Source: Flaccisagitta enflata (taxonomy: Eukaryota; Chaetognatha; Sagittoidea; Aphragmophora). Taken from it: a stretch of DNA of 64,000 nt. Every line of letters begins with the position of its first letter. The first letter of the stretch is position 1. The DNA lies in contig OZ231128.1 of NCBI GenBank assembly GCA_965153355.1, forward strand, positions 42,656,001-42,720,000, written 5' to 3'. Shown here piece by piece: positions 50,001 through 60,889 of this stretch. A model generated the notes under the pieces. It did not search any database. It was not told where the DNA came from and was given only the letters and a program-made list of their open reading frames with translations. The translations under genes and the position numbers were made by a program.

Positions 50001-52950
50001 CCATCGATACTAAACGCCCAAACACCCACCAGATAAGGCAACTAGTTCACCATTTCGATAAAAAAATACTTAGTTGCAATTAACATTATCAATAAAGGCG
50101 GCTCTCGCCGTAGGAAAAAAGTCGTAAGTGCGAGGTTTTAGAATTTTTTGTGATTGTGTTTTGTCTAATTGATTGCCTTTTTTTCCTCTCTAGGCATCTT
50201 TTTGGTTTGTTCCACTCTCTACATGTGTTTCTGTTCTTTTTTTGCCAGTCTCTTTCTCTTTTTCTCTCTCTCTTCCTCTCTCCCATTCTCATTTTCTCTC
50301 TCCTCTTCTCTCTCTCTCTTCCCTTCTCTCATGTAACACGGGGTTACAATAATGTTACGGACAGGTGGACAGAGGCATCCGACCCCCATCCACACCCTAG
50401 CCTCAACTCCCACACACAAGCATTTAGACCACTTGTTTTTCCACTTTTCCACTCAGATGGACAGACGGACCAACAGACCAATGGATGGATTGACGGACGA
50501 AGCCTCTCATAGCGTCCAGAGTTGAAATGAGAAAGAGACTGTGCTGCCAGGATGCACAATCATCACCTGGGACATTTCAAAGTTCGAATAGACTTCAACT
50601 AACTCGATCTCTCGTTTTTGGGAAAAATGCAAAAAATGCGTAAAAACATAAAAAGATTCAAAAAATCATTGCTCCAAAACTATCAATCGCACAGAATTCT
50701 GCTTTGCGTTATCTGAAAGAGGAGAATTAGCTCTTTCTTAGCTATTGATTTCATGCGTAGTCCCATTCTGCCCCCAAAATGCATCTACTTACTCAAACGC
50801 CTCATAAAACAAAAGGAAATCCGTTTTTCCCTGCAGGACCCAAAAAGACCGAAGGGACTTCGTCTCTTCGACTTTTTTCCAAATTTCCAAATTATCATCA
50901 TTATTTTCATATTAGATTAACTGATTAAAACAAGACTTGTTAGAAGACTGCCCTTGTCAAACTCGCGCGGAGACAATCACACAAAGGCAGGGGTCGTAAA
51001 ACAAGAAATGCTCACTAACACCCAAAAAAGCTAAGAAATGAATGGGAACCGATCGACCGACAGACCAACAAGCGCGTCCAAATTAAGCCAATACCACGAG
51101 GGCTAAAACTGAGTCTTTTGGGGAAAAACAAAGAATTTTAGAGAAACAATTCCGGGCCAGACGTGAAGAAAAATATTGAAGGAAATGGGACAAGCTAAAA
51201 CAACCGAGTTACCGAAGTGCAGGGGAAGACCAATCTCACGGTTACTACGGCAATTGCTTTTTTTAAAGGCCTTTGATTATTCAAAGCACTCTGCGAAAAT
51301 CAATATAATCGCACCTCTTTCATAAATAAGACAATCTTAGCGAATTGAATCACCGTGCAGTTGCTCAAAAAATTTACTAACTGAAAGCTCCATGTAGTTT
51401 CATTTGAGGTCAACCTATGTCTGCTCTAAGTCTACATCCGTTTACTTGGTTAGAGGACCTACGAAGTGCGTACATTCTTTTAGTGATTCTATATCAGCCT
51501 GACACACAGCTTGGTTAAACACATAGTAACATGAACCCGAAAAAAGATGGAGCTCAAGATCTCCTTGTATAATGGGAAAGATTAATAATTTTTACATTTG
51601 AGAGAAAGTTGATGATACGAGATAGTTACGTGCGCCTAAACAGTGATTTTTAGATACCTATTACGATTTTACAATGTACCGTCCGAGGTTTCTTACCAAA
51701 AGGGTCCCACTCAAGGGTTGCTTGAGCCGATATTTCATCATGATCCCCTTCTATTATTTTGATGTTTTTTGTTTACGCGGCATGAAAGTGAAAGAATATG
51801 CAACAGATAATTTTTTCCTTTGTCGGATATTGCACTGCACACGAAAATTAACCTTGGATAACATCATCCAATGTACAATATGACTACAATCAAACAATGA
51901 TACAAAAACAAAGTTAACTACAGCAAACTCGGCATTAATCACGGCAAAAAAGGGAACAGAATCGTGTTGACCAGCATTATTCACCTTTGCGGGGTCGTCG
52001 GTAGAATCTGCGGCGAAGAGCGGCATATTTACTGCCCTCCACCGGATTGCCCTCGGGCCCCGTCACATTTGACGCCTCATTACCCTGGAAAACAAACAAC
52101 GCTTTAAACATGTGTGGTGATAATTCGGTGATAACCCAAAAACGGAATCGCCTTCGTAAGTTGGGAGCGATGCGGCCCTCAGACCGATGGTAACTAGTAC
52201 ACCGTTTATATGAAGTGAGTCAAACCAAGGTTTTTTTTTTTTGAAAGCTGATGGTCCACATTTTTGGGTAAATAACTAACAAGGCCGGATAAACGGCAAG
52301 ACAGTCGCGGACGGTTGGGCAGGGGCCGTAGCGCGAAAACCGCTCGCAATTCAAACAAGGCCGGATACACGGCTACCCCAGTCGCGTGCGGGTGGGCAAG
52401 GGTCGTATTTGAGGTCAGTTGATCACTTAGGCAGGAGCAGTGAGGCCAAAGACCGCAAAAACCAAAAAAAAAAAAGAAAAGTGTGACGGACGGACGGACC
52501 GACAAAGCTAGGTGTAGTTTCGCGTAGCACGCGACTAAAAAGGTAGGGACGTCTTTATGTAATATGCAAGAGTTAATTTATGCCGCTTAGTGTAGGCTGG
52601 CAAGGGTAATGAGGGTGGTCGAAGTCGCGACAGGTTAGGTTTTAGCCGCATAGTGCGCGGGGGGAGGGGGAGGAGACACTCCACTTTATACACGCCTGCG
52701 TCTTCCATATCCTGAGTATTTATGAAACGTACGTATGAATCGTGCGATTCGTAACTCAAGCTTTCCTCAAATTGAGGAACCTCAATTTCGCACATCACAT
52801 TCAGCAACTAAGCCTCAGCCATCTGCTCGTGTTATTCAAAATTCATCGCAGTCTTTCTCCTCATCCGAACACATTAGTATCGCCCCATCATGCCTCATCG
52901 AGCTTCAAGGAATAGTTTTTACGAATTACGATCCTCAACTCGTATTCAAG

Positions 52951-53017
<67 letters not shown>

Positions 53018-55863
53018 CGAACGTTCTCTCACACCAGGCAACAAGGCAGGACACACGGACAATACCAGTCGCGGACGGGTAGGCAGGGGCAAATACGCCT
53101 TTTCACTTTCCAACTCGATGCTTCCGGACCAATGGACGGCCTGACCGACCGACAGACAAAGCCTCTTTAACAAGTCGCTAGTCCACGACTAAAAACAAAA
53201 TCCTAACAATTATTCTTTATCCCTTATATCTGTTTTTCCTTAAATTTGTTTTCTTTTTTTTTTATATTGACTTATTTCTTATATAGTGTTCTACCTTTAA
53301 CAAATAGCAGTTATTGGTCCCCTGAAATCCGTTGGAGCGGGTTTTAACTCTACTTTCTAGCTGCTAAAAAAAGAAACTAGTGTCACGTATATGCAGATAT
53401 GCCGACAAAATGGGAACAATTTAGGAATCTTCTGTAAGGACTAGTAGGTTGTGTTTGCACAATACATCCCACTGGACAGAGGAAGAGATGGCGGACGATG
53501 AGAAGGAGAGAGTTAGCCAGATACAACAAGGCCGGACACACGGCCAAAACCAGTCGCGGAAATGCGCGTTTACGCACTTTCTCAACTCGATCACCCCTTG
53601 AGACCGACCGACCGACCAACTGACCGACCAAACGACCAACGGACGGACAGACAAAGCCTCTTATAGAGACGCTAGTGCGCGACTAAATAGGGATTCGGGG
53701 GAATTGAAACCAAAAAGGGCAATGCCATCGCTCCTCATTAAGATAACGTTAGCGGTGGTCAATAAGCGGAGATTGCGTCTTAGAGATTAAACCACTCAGT
53801 CACCACTGGGTCCCACAGGACATCGGCCCTTTGGGGCCGCTGCCCAAAAAGCATCGCGACCTTGACGCCCTGACCACAGCCACTAAGAAGACAATGTTAC
53901 CCATTTAGAATGGAAGTAACCTCCTTAATCTAAAACCACCCCTTTATGGAAGTAACCCACAAATAACAGAAAATGGACTTATGCGTCCAATTATGTACTT
54001 ACCTTGTCACCTTCGACGACGTCAAACTCTACTTTCTCGCCATCGCCGACGGATCTCAGATATTTCTTAGGGTTGTTCTTCACGATGGCTGTCTGGTGAA
54101 CGAACACATCTTCTTTGGTGTCATCCCTGTTGGAGAGGGCGAGAGAACCGGTACAAGAAAGGCAAGATTGGGGTCAACAGCGAATATTAAGATGGGATGG
54201 ACAAGTAGGGGCAAAAGTCTTTCCAATGGACATAGGAAAGTCCAAAGCAAAGATCAGGGAAACGAGATCAGCAAGAAAGATCGAATGAAAGGTGCAATGG
54301 TAAAATTTTGTAGAGTTACTGGTTCAGTCTCTGGTAAAAGTGGCGCCGGATGGACTAGTACAAGGAAATACAACAGACAAGTCTCGAGTACAAAAACTGA
54401 CAATTGACATAATTCAATTCTAAGAATGACAAGACGAGCAAGGGAAAGAGACGGACAAGGGAAATATACGGGCAAGGGAAAGAGACGGACAAGGGAAAGA
54501 GACGGGCAAGGGAAAGAGACGGGCAAGGGAATGCGTTGGACGAGGGAAAGAGATGGGCAAGGGAAAGAGATGGGCAAGGGAAAGAGATGGGCAAGGGAAA
54601 GAGATGGGCAAGGGAAAGAGATGGGCAAGGGAAAGAGATGGGCAAGGGAAAGAGATGGGCAAGGGAAAGAGATGGGCAAGGGAAAATGATGGGCAAGGGA
54701 AAAAGATGGGCAAGGGAAAGAGATGGGCAAGGGAAAGAGATGGGCAAGGGAAAGAGATGGGCAAGGGAAAGAGATGGGCAAGGGAAAGAGATGGGCAAGG
54801 GAAAGAGATGGGCAAGGGAAAGAGATGGGCAAGGGAAAGAGATGGGCAAGGGAAAGAGATGGGCAAGGGAAAGAGATGGGCAAGGGAAAGAGATGGGCAA
54901 GGGAAAGAGATGGGCAAGGGAAAGAGATGGGCAAGGGAAAGAGATGGGCAAGGGAAAGAGGCGGGCAAGGGAAAGAGGCGGGCAAGGGAAAGAGACGGGC
55001 AAGGGAAAGAGACGGGCAAGGGAAAGAGACGGGCAAGGGAAAGAGACGGGCAAGGGAAAGAGACGGGCAAGGGAAAGAGACGGGCAAGGGAAAGAGACGG
55101 GCAAGGGAAAGAGACGGGCAAGGGAAAGAGACGGGCAAGGGAAAGAGATGGGCAAGGGAAAGACATGAGCAAGGGAAAGAGATGAGCAAGGGAAAGTGAT
55201 GAGCAAGGGAAAGTGATGAGCAAGGGAAAGTGATGAGCAAGGGAAAGTGATGAGCAAGGGAAAGAGATGAGCAAGGGAAAGAGATGAGCAAGGGAAAGAG
55301 ATGGGCAAGGGAAAGAGATGGGTATGGGAAAGAGATGGGTAAGGGACAGAGATGAGTAAGGGAAAGAGAGGGGTAAGGAAAAGAGATGGGCAAGGGAAAG
55401 CGAGGGACAAGGGCAAGCTAGAGTCCCAAAAGAGGAGGAGGTGAGAACTGAGAAGTCAGGGGAGTGAAATTATCACAACGGTGAATGACGAGTTGAGACA
55501 TGTGAGGCGTCTATCGAGAGAATTTATGCCATGGTGTAAAACATACCAAGAAGTGGATCAATAGAATGGAATGTAGTCAAAGAAAGCGAATGTCATGGAC
55601 AAGAGAGAAGGAAGAAAGTGAAGTAATGGATGAGAAGGCGTAAGGGGGTTGGCAAGATACCTATTGATAAATCCATAGCCGGATTTCACGTTGAACCATT
55701 TAACGGTTCCAGTCACTCTCGCGGCGACGACCGTCTTCGGCGGGCCTTGAATCTTCTCCGCTGCCGCCGGTTCTTTTTCTGCCACCGCCGCGGTGGGCGC
55801 GGCGGCGGGCGCAGCTTCCTTGGGTTGTTCTTGAGTGCTCGGTTGTTGTACGGACTCTGCCAT
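43968..55863 (-). CDS. Y-box (cold-shock domain) protein, 6 exons, 306 aa
   Basis: Y-box proteins bind single-stranded DNA and RNA and package or regulate mRNA in cytoplasm and nucleus. Exons (minus strand): 55863-55661, 54126-54003, 52084-51985, 49634-49443, 48621-48373, 44020-43968. All junctions are GT-AG with matching phases 2,0,1,1,1. Layout: Ala/Pro/Glu-rich N-terminus (1-43); cold-shock domain about 48-120 with [16 protein letters not shown] (RNP1-like) and [14 protein letters not shown] (RNP2-like); [15 protein letters not shown]; an acidic patch; then long RG and RGG repeats (from about 168). The alternation of acidic and Arg/Gly stretches is typical of animal Y-box proteins. The last exon is only 53 bp and lies 4.35 kb beyond exon 5. 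The ATG at 55863 is used because the in-frame codon upstream is GTG, not ATG. Confidence 0.94.
44645..45410. repeat. Dispersed repeat with internal 130-bp subrepeats, copy 2
   Basis: Direct copy of 39345-39950, with three rounds of the CATATGTTGAGTCC..GGTAGGCTGGTTGG subrepeat. It lies in Y-box intron 5. Confidence 0.85.
45735..46196. repeat. Dispersed repeat, second copy of 31404-31874
   Basis: CCAGGGGGGGCCGGCAAGG, ATGCCGTAAGAATTAA, ACGGCCTAGGAAGATAGC and CATTATCAGCCTCCTTCC match the copy in the kinase intron. Here no inverse arm follows. Confidence 0.85.
46729..46870. mobile_element. Minimal inverted pair (142 bp) of the 40286-41787 termini
   Basis: TCTGTCTCTGGATTCAAAAT..AACATGGC and its inverse lie almost back to back. 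They are the same terminal sequence as the 1.5-kb element, with the interior missing. Confidence 0.7.
47138..48345 (-). mobile_element. Hairpin-tail element with a 1-kb foldback body
   Basis: On the minus strand the tail is at 47138-47155, a stem AGTTGC/GCAACT, next to GACGGACGGACAAACC. The body 47227-47702 and 47778-48243 is a large inverted repeat (GGTGATTCCATCTCAAAATG, GGGGTACCCTGGGGTACC). The 5' end near 48345 carries GTGACGCGGGGTCACAATAT, shared with 62030-62045. Confidence 0.65.
48373..48621 (-). CDS. Y-box protein exon 5: RGG-rich C-terminal region
   Basis: Encodes [18 protein letters not shown], a Pro-rich break, then a dense RGG region ending GRGGRGGK. The acceptor is ATGTGCAG and the donor AAAG|GTAATG, phase 1. 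Confidence 0.9.
48696..49044. mobile_element. TA-flanked MITE, second copy, 349 bp
   Basis: TA, then CCGCATTTGCTCTAATTAGC; the right end is GCAAATACGG, then TA. The central GCGCCCC/GGGGCGC motifs are as in 31027-31370. It lies in Y-box intron 4. Confidence 0.88.
49060..49310. repeat. GCCT-type tandem repeats in Y-box intron 4
   Basis: Units like GAGGCTGGAATTTGTGCCTA, about 20 bp and degenerate, of the same kind as 7380-8400. Confidence 0.75.
49443..49634 (-). CDS. Y-box protein exon 4: acidic patch and RG repeats
   Basis: Encodes an acidic stretch ([15 protein letters not shown]), nine consecutive Arg-Gly pairs, then [16 protein letters not shown]. The acceptor is CCCCTATAG and the donor GGAG|GTAAAA, phase 1. 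Confidence 0.92.
50113..50880. mobile_element. TIR element, GGAAAAAAGTCG termini, 768 bp
   Basis: Exact inverse ends at 50113-50124 and 50869-50880. It is preceded by AATAAAGGCGGCTCTCGCCG. Inside are a CT tract and a hairpin-tail fragment (50440-50530). It lies in Y-box intron 3. Confidence 0.78.
50881..51984. other. Y-box intron 3 remainder, nothing recognised
   Basis: AT-rich sequence with short open frames only. Confidence 0.4.
51985..52084 (-). CDS. Y-box protein exon 3: end of the cold-shock domain
   Basis: Encodes [20 protein letters not shown] and then [13 protein letters not shown]. The domain ends here and the basic linker begins. The acceptor is TTTTCCAG and the donor AAAG|GTGAAT, phase 1. 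Confidence 0.94.
52278..52540 (+). mobile_element. Two nested hairpin-tail elements
   Basis: Two 5' ends (ACAAGGCCGGATAAACGGC at 52278 and ACAAGGCCGGATACACGGC near 52357) precede one tail, TCGCG/CGCGA with CTAAAA at about 52535. One copy probably inserted into another. Confidence 0.7.
52952..53012. repeat. CT microsatellite
   Basis: About 60 bp of CT in Y-box intron 2, just before a hairpin-tail element. Confidence 0.95.
53039..53196 (+). mobile_element. Hairpin-tail element
   Basis: ACAAGGCAGGACACACGG, GCGGACGGGTAGGCAGGGGC, GACCGACCGACAGACAAAGC and the tail GTCG..CGACTAAAA. Confidence 0.7.
53525..53688 (+). mobile_element. Hairpin-tail element
   Basis: ACAAGGCCGGACACACGGCC, repeated GACCGACC, GACAGACAAAGCCTCTTATA and the tail GACGC..GCGCGACTAAA. 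Confidence 0.72.
53818..53855 (+). repeat. GGCC hairpin repeat
   Basis: AGGACATCGGCCCTTTGGGG and CCGCTGCCCAAAAAG. The same short hairpin recurs near 7790, 17390, 18520, 29105, 33050 and 63390. Confidence 0.75.
54003..54126 (-). CDS. Y-box protein exon 2: core of the cold-shock domain
   Basis: Encodes [20 protein letters not shown] and then [20 protein letters not shown], the most conserved part of the domain. The acceptor is TCCAACAG and the donor CAAG|GTAAGT, phase 0. Confidence 0.96.
54436..55405. repeat. 17-bp minisatellite, about 57 units, in Y-box intron 1
   Basis: Unit GGGCAAGGGAAAGAGAT. Variants lie in blocks: GAC type at both ends of the core, GAT type at about 54543-54958, GCG type near 54960, GATGAGC type near 55165-55290. 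Because 17 is not a multiple of 3, each strand shows long open frames that are not genes. Confidence 0.96.
55661..55863 (-). CDS. Y-box protein exon 1
   Basis: Encodes residues 1-67: [20 protein letters not shown], an Ala/Pro/Glu-rich leader, then [18 protein letters not shown]. The donor is AATAG|GTATCT, phase 2. Confidence 0.95.
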
Positions 55864-56110
55864 GGTGTTCACTTTAGGCTGACGATGGAATAGTGAGAGT
55901 CCTCGCGCGCGAAGTCACCGGCGCCGAGATGATGTTCTCTCCACGCCTTAGCACTGTTAGCGAAAATTAATGGCGGACGAAAAAAAATCGGGATAAACAG
56001 AAGCAGGCCTGGCTTTGTTTTCTCTTGCTAACATGCAAAATAGGATGCCACGTTGTCTCACCGTCTAATGAGGGTCTAATGAGGTGCAGCAAATGAAAAC
56101 CCGGGCTTAC
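55864..56110 (-). promoter_or_regulatory. Y-box gene 5' UTR and proximal promoter region
   Basis: GC-richer sequence upstream of the Y-box ATG. No TATA box is evident. A telomere-like array begins about 350 bp upstream. The transcription start is not determined. Confidence 0.4.
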
Positions 56111-56725
56111 GTGTAGGAGAGGACCGGACTTTTTTTAGCGTTTTTAACGAGTTTTTTTTTCACGAAAATTTCAAATCTTGATTAGTGGGAATTCGCTTTC
56201 ACAACCCTTACCAAACCCCTACACCCACCCCTACCCCTAAACCCACCCCTACCCCTAAACCCACCCCTACCCCTAAACCAACCCCTACCCCTAACCCTAA
56301 ACCCACCCCTAACCCTAAACCCACCCCTACCCCTAAACCAACCCCTACCCCTTACCCTTAACCCACCCCTAACCCTAAACCCACCCCTACCCCTAGCACT
56401 ACCCCTAACCCTAAACCCACCCCTACCCCTAAACCCACCCTACCCCTAAACCTACCCCTAACCCCTACCCCTAACCCTAAACCAACCCCTACCCCTAACC
56501 CTAAACCAACCCCTACCCCTAAACCCACCCCTACCCCTAAACCCACCCCTACCCCTAAACCCACCCCTACCCCTAAACCCACCCCTACCCCTAAACCCAC
56601 CCCTACCCCTAAACCCACCCCTACCCCTAAACCCACCCTTAACCCTAAATCAACAAGAAATCAAAGAATCAGGCTGAAAACGAAAACAAAAGACATCGCT
56701 CTAGTTCGGTCCTCTCCTACACGTA
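56111..56725. mobile_element. Telomere-like array bounded by inverted repeats
   Basis: ACGTGTAGGAGAGGACCG at 56114-56131 and its exact inverse at about 56708-56725 enclose about 430 bp of CCCTAAACCCACCCCTA units (56219-56650). The unit contains CCCTAA, the animal telomere motif, in a degenerate form. Confidence 0.75.
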
Positions 56726-57350
56726 GACCAAAACCCGCCCTCGACTTAACCCACTCCTCAGCTTAACCCACCACTAAGCTTGAACTCACACCTATTCCCA
56801 CCCCTACCCTTAACCCCACCCCTAAATACGGCCATACCTCTAACCTCACCCCTACTTGTACCCACCCCCACCCCCACCCTCACCCCTTCCCCTAAACCTA
56901 CCCCTACCCCTAATTCAACGGCAAATCAACATCTCTTAGTGCGATGAGAGAATGAGAATAAAAGTAGATACGGCGGAAGTTAATCGCCGTCGCGACGCGT
57001 CGAAAGGGGACCAGAGGAATGTTGCCCAGAACAAATTCCGAAGACCGCAAATCGGGGCGCATTCGACACGGGGCACGTGGCAAAATCACCATTTTCCATT
57101 TCGACAGCAAAACTCATGATAGAATTTCTAAATATTTGACTGACTAAATTTCCCTTGTTTGGAAAGGAGCTATTCCCGGAAAGTAGTCAATCCCGGAGAC
57201 GTGCTCAGGCCCCCTGATACTTACCTTCGTAGATGGACAATAGGCGCTAAGCCAGTGACCTCGATCCACTCACACGCGATTTAATTTGAGGTCTTCCTCC
57301 CAGGATGCCGGGCATGCTATGAGGCTCACTGGAGATGTTTGAGGTAATCG
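56726..57350. other. Degenerate CCCTAA-like sequence, then no gene seen
   Basis: More diverged ACCCCTACCC motifs continue to about 56912. The rest has no recognised feature. Confidence 0.5.
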
Positions 57351-57357
57351 CGAAGTT

Positions 57358-57392
<35 letters not shown>

Positions 57393-57589
57393 TCCTCCCC
57401 TAATCGATATTCAATTATGCACGTTCAGGTCCACCTCCGTAACCTAGGCGGCGATCATCCTTAAACGAGCAGTCACTAAAACTTTTTCTGCAATACAGTT
57501 CTTTTGTTTCCTTACAGTGTTCCATCGCCGTCTTCCTCTTCTTATCCCCTTATTATTTTCCTCGCACGAACCCCTTCCCGTTCTTTGAG

Positions 57590-57695
<106 letters not shown>

Positions 57696-57719
57696 TACTA
57701 GTAGTGGCGGAAGTCGCCG

Positions 57720-58320
57720 TGTACACCCCCAATCATTTTTTGATGCATCCTCTCATCTCTATGAGAGGGTCTGTCCGTCCGTCCGTATGTCCGTTACCTC
57801 TTTTCCAAAAATCCCACACACCATCTCAAATCGCTCACCAACCACCCCCAATCATTTTTTGATGCATCCTCGCATCTCTATAAGAGGGTCTGTCCGTCCG
57901 TATGTCCGTCACCCCTTTTCACACTCGACTGATTCGCGAAGTGAAATCCTGGGCTTAAATCCATCCTTAAATGGATATCCCTTGATTTAGAGCTTACATA
58001 TAAGAATTAGTCATAGCGACACGCAACTTAAAAGCTAAAATCGATAGATTTCAACTCAAGGATTTTCATTCGAAAGAAATACTACTTCGCGATTTACAAT
58101 TAAACAAAGTAAGTGTGTTTTCCAAAAATCCCACAAACTATCTCAAATCGCTCACCAACCACCCCCCAATCATTTTCTGATGCATCCTCGTATCTTTTGT
58201 AAGAGGTTCTGTCCGTCCGTCCGTATGTCCATCACCCCTTTTCCAAAAATCCCACAAACCATCTCAAATCGCTCACCAACCACCCCCAATCATTTTTAAA
58301 TGCGTCCTTGCATCTCTGGA
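57720..58320 (-). repeat. Tandem array of hairpin tails, about 119-bp unit
   Basis: GATGCATCC..GCATC tails occur at 57742, 57861, 58179 and 58299, each joined to CACCAACCACCCCCAATCAT and followed by GAGGGTCTGTCCGTCCG. Spacing is 119, 318 and 120 bp, so about 200 bp was inserted into the middle unit. Confidence 0.75.
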
Positions 58321-59292
58321 TCTTGGTTAAAGTGTGGATTTCGCCCCCATCCCTCCCACCTCTAATATTCATTTTTTTTCAAATCAAACCTTTTGAATTC
58401 CACTTCATGAACTAATGGAAGTTATGCTACTGCTCTCAGTATGTATTCACCTATTCATTTCATGAAAAAAATATTTCATTGTTTGCTGGTTGACTTTTGC
58501 CTAATAGTATTTAAAACAATTTGTTTACAACACGTCCTTGAAAGCATGATGAGAAATGTCTAAGACAAGCACTGCAGTATGCAAAACTGATCAACGCACT
58601 TATCTCATAGCTTTACCAAGAAGATCTTTTGATTCTTTTCAGAAAGAAGGGGGGTGGGCGCTTACTAGAGGAGGGGCGCTAAAAAGAAGGAATACGATAA
58701 CTGGAATATTGGCCAGTCGGGGACGCGACGCAGACGTTTTTGCGTCTCATTGGCTTCGTCGGCAATTTGGCGTTCCATGCAGAAGCTAATTCAGAATCTT
58801 TACAAGCGGGTCTGTTGGTGAGCAGCTTGTCGTGTTCTACGCTTGGCCAAAGAAGGAATGGTACTGACAATTTGACGGAGAGAGGCGTGTTATAGAAATG
58901 AACAGAAGAGATTCTAAACTTTACCAGATGGTAGCAATCGACAGCGTTTCAAACTTCGAATACCGGTTTTGCCAGGGCGTACAGGCATGAAATGATTGGC
59001 GTTTCAAAAATAGAAAATTGGTCAGATACAAAAGGACTAAACGTTATAGGTGGATTTCTGAGATTTCTGAGATTTGTGAGAACTAATCTCCACTTGAAAG
59101 GCTACTTAAATTGCTGTTCTACGTTCTTAGCCATTATGCGCACACGCACGCACGCATTAACGATCTAAAGGCAGTGACTCTCGTTGCTGCTCCGGAAAAA
59201 AATTGGTTGTTATATTGTTTTATTATCTTCGAGCAACGAAAACTCGTGAAGAACCGTCGCGTCTTCTCATCTTTTCTATTTATAATTTTTTA
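58321..59292. other. Mixed region with a truncated MITE end and a GC-rich stretch
   Basis: 58645-58692 resembles the right end of the CCGTATTT MITE (GAGGAGGGGCGCTAAAAAG..ATACGATA); no left end was found. 58695-59000 is GC-richer and open in several frames, so it may be exonic, but no frame can be preferred. Confidence 0.35.
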
Positions 59293-59675
59293 GTCGCGTG
59301 CTGCGCGACTCTACACCCCACTTTGTCCGTCGGTCGGTCGGTCAGTCGGTTGGTCGGTCACATTTTACTTTTTTCATTCGTTTTATTCCTAGTCATTTTA
59401 AATTGACTGAGTCATTTAAAGTCAAATTAGGTCATATAAAGTCAATATAAGTCATTTTAAGTCAATTTAAGTCATTTTTGTCACTTCAGTCATTTTAGTC
59501 ATTTTGGGTCAAACTAAGTCAATTTAGGTCGTTTTAAGCTATTATAGGTCATTAAAATCATTTTATGTCATTTTTAGTCAAATAAATTCAACGAAAGTCA
59601 TTTTAATCATGTGGTCATATCAGAAGGTATTCATGTCAATCTCGTACGCGACTTATACATGTTGGCCTTGTTTAA
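59290..59675 (-). mobile_element. Hairpin-tail element with GTCATTTTAA body
   Basis: Minus strand: the 5' end near 59670 reads AACAAGGCCAACATGTATAA, the body has TGACTTAAAA-like units, then GACCGACCGACGGACAAAGT, and the stem GTCGCG/CGCGAC at 59293-59309 followed by TAAAA. It is the same subtype as 14240-14664. Confidence 0.8.
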
Positions 59676-60261
59676 ATAAAATTTATAGTTTTGTAGTTTT
59701 GAATTATCTTATTAGTAAGAAAAAACCTAGTATGATAAAGACATTGCTTTGTTTTATTGATAAAGACAAGAAATGATTACTCAAAGCATAGGAGAAACCT
59801 CAGAACACTAGTTGCGTAGGTGATGCTCATATTGTTTTAGCTTTATTAAAATTAGATTTTTATTTCAAAATCATTTTTTTTTCTTCTTCTGGGCTGAAAA
59901 AAATGTGTCACGCCACAGGCTAAAAAAACAAAAAAAAATGCTCAACTGGAATTTTTTTTTATAGCTAAATCAGGCAAGTATTTTGAGTATTCCAAAGCCA
60001 GGACCAAAAATAGAAAAAAATAAAGCAATTAAAAAAGTGAGGTTCATTTTTTCAGATGTGATAGATTCTTACATAATGATAGAGCAAAAATTCAAAGATT
60101 TAAACAAATTAAACAATTTTGCATTTCTAAGAACATGGTCCACATCTTACATGTTTTTAGAGAGAGTCTTAGAATTTTCCCCAAGACAAGTCTAGTTGCA
60201 AGATCAAATTCTTGTAGACTTCCTTCATTTTTGTCTCCCCTTTTTACCTTCTCAGCACTCC

Positions 60262-60305
60262 TTTTAGATGCGTCCTCGCATCTCTATGAGAGGGTGTGTC
60301 CCTTG

Positions 60306-60336
<31 letters not shown>

Positions 60337-60775
60337 ACGCGAAATGTTCTAATGCGATTTTTACGGTTTTCTCTTCATTTCTCTTCATGTCTCCCATGTC
60401 TCTCATGTCTCTTATGTCTCTCAATGTCTCTTCATGTCTTTTCGTGTCTCTTCATGCTCTTCAGGTCTCTTCATGTCTTTCATGTTGTCCGATGTCTCTT
60501 CCTAGGGATGAGGCGAGGGGGGGAGGTAGGGGAGGGGGAAGGAGGAGGCGTGGGGGAGAGGGGAGGAGGCGCGGGTGGAAGGGAGGTGTGGGGTGTAAGG
60601 GGGAGGTAGGGACGGGGGAGCGGTTGGGGAGGAGGCGCGGAGGGGGGGAGGAGGAATCCATTTATCTCAATATCTTTATATCTTCATATCATTATAACTT
60701 AACATCTTTGTATCTTAATAACTTGTATCTTACATCTAAAGAGGACGCATCCATTTGACATCTCTTGGCCTTGTT
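60262..60775 (-). mobile_element. Hairpin-tail element, GATGCG stem subtype
   Basis: The tail on the left is stem GATGCG/CGCATC at 60267-60282 next to GACAGACAGACCAAGGGACA. The right end is CCAAGAGATGTCAAATGG and AACAAGGCC. The body is a TGTCTC microsatellite and G-rich sequence. Confidence 0.7.
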
Positions 60776-60889
60776 CTATCTACCAATGCTTTTCCATGCA
60801 AAACTAAAATAAATATACAACATAATAATTACATTCTTTGATAAAAAAAAAACCTCAACCAGTATAGTTGAAAATATTGTAAAAATTGG

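Noticed and set aside
54254-55416. Frames of 200-379 codons over the 17-bp array on both strands
   Set aside because: The unit lacks stops in any frame, so open length carries no coding evidence. The region lies inside a confirmed intron.
56358-56636. 92-codon Gly-Val-Leu-rich frame
   Set aside because: Translation of the telomere-like array.
56219-56650. True chromosome end
   Set aside because: The array is degenerate, bounded by inverted repeats and followed by more than 7 kb of ordinary sequence, so it is internal.
58695-59000. GC-rich candidate exons with frames such as MERQIADEANETQKRLRRV and MPVRPGKTGIRSLKRC
   Set aside because: Several overlapping frames on both strands are open, and no frame is supported by a family match or a unique splice solution.
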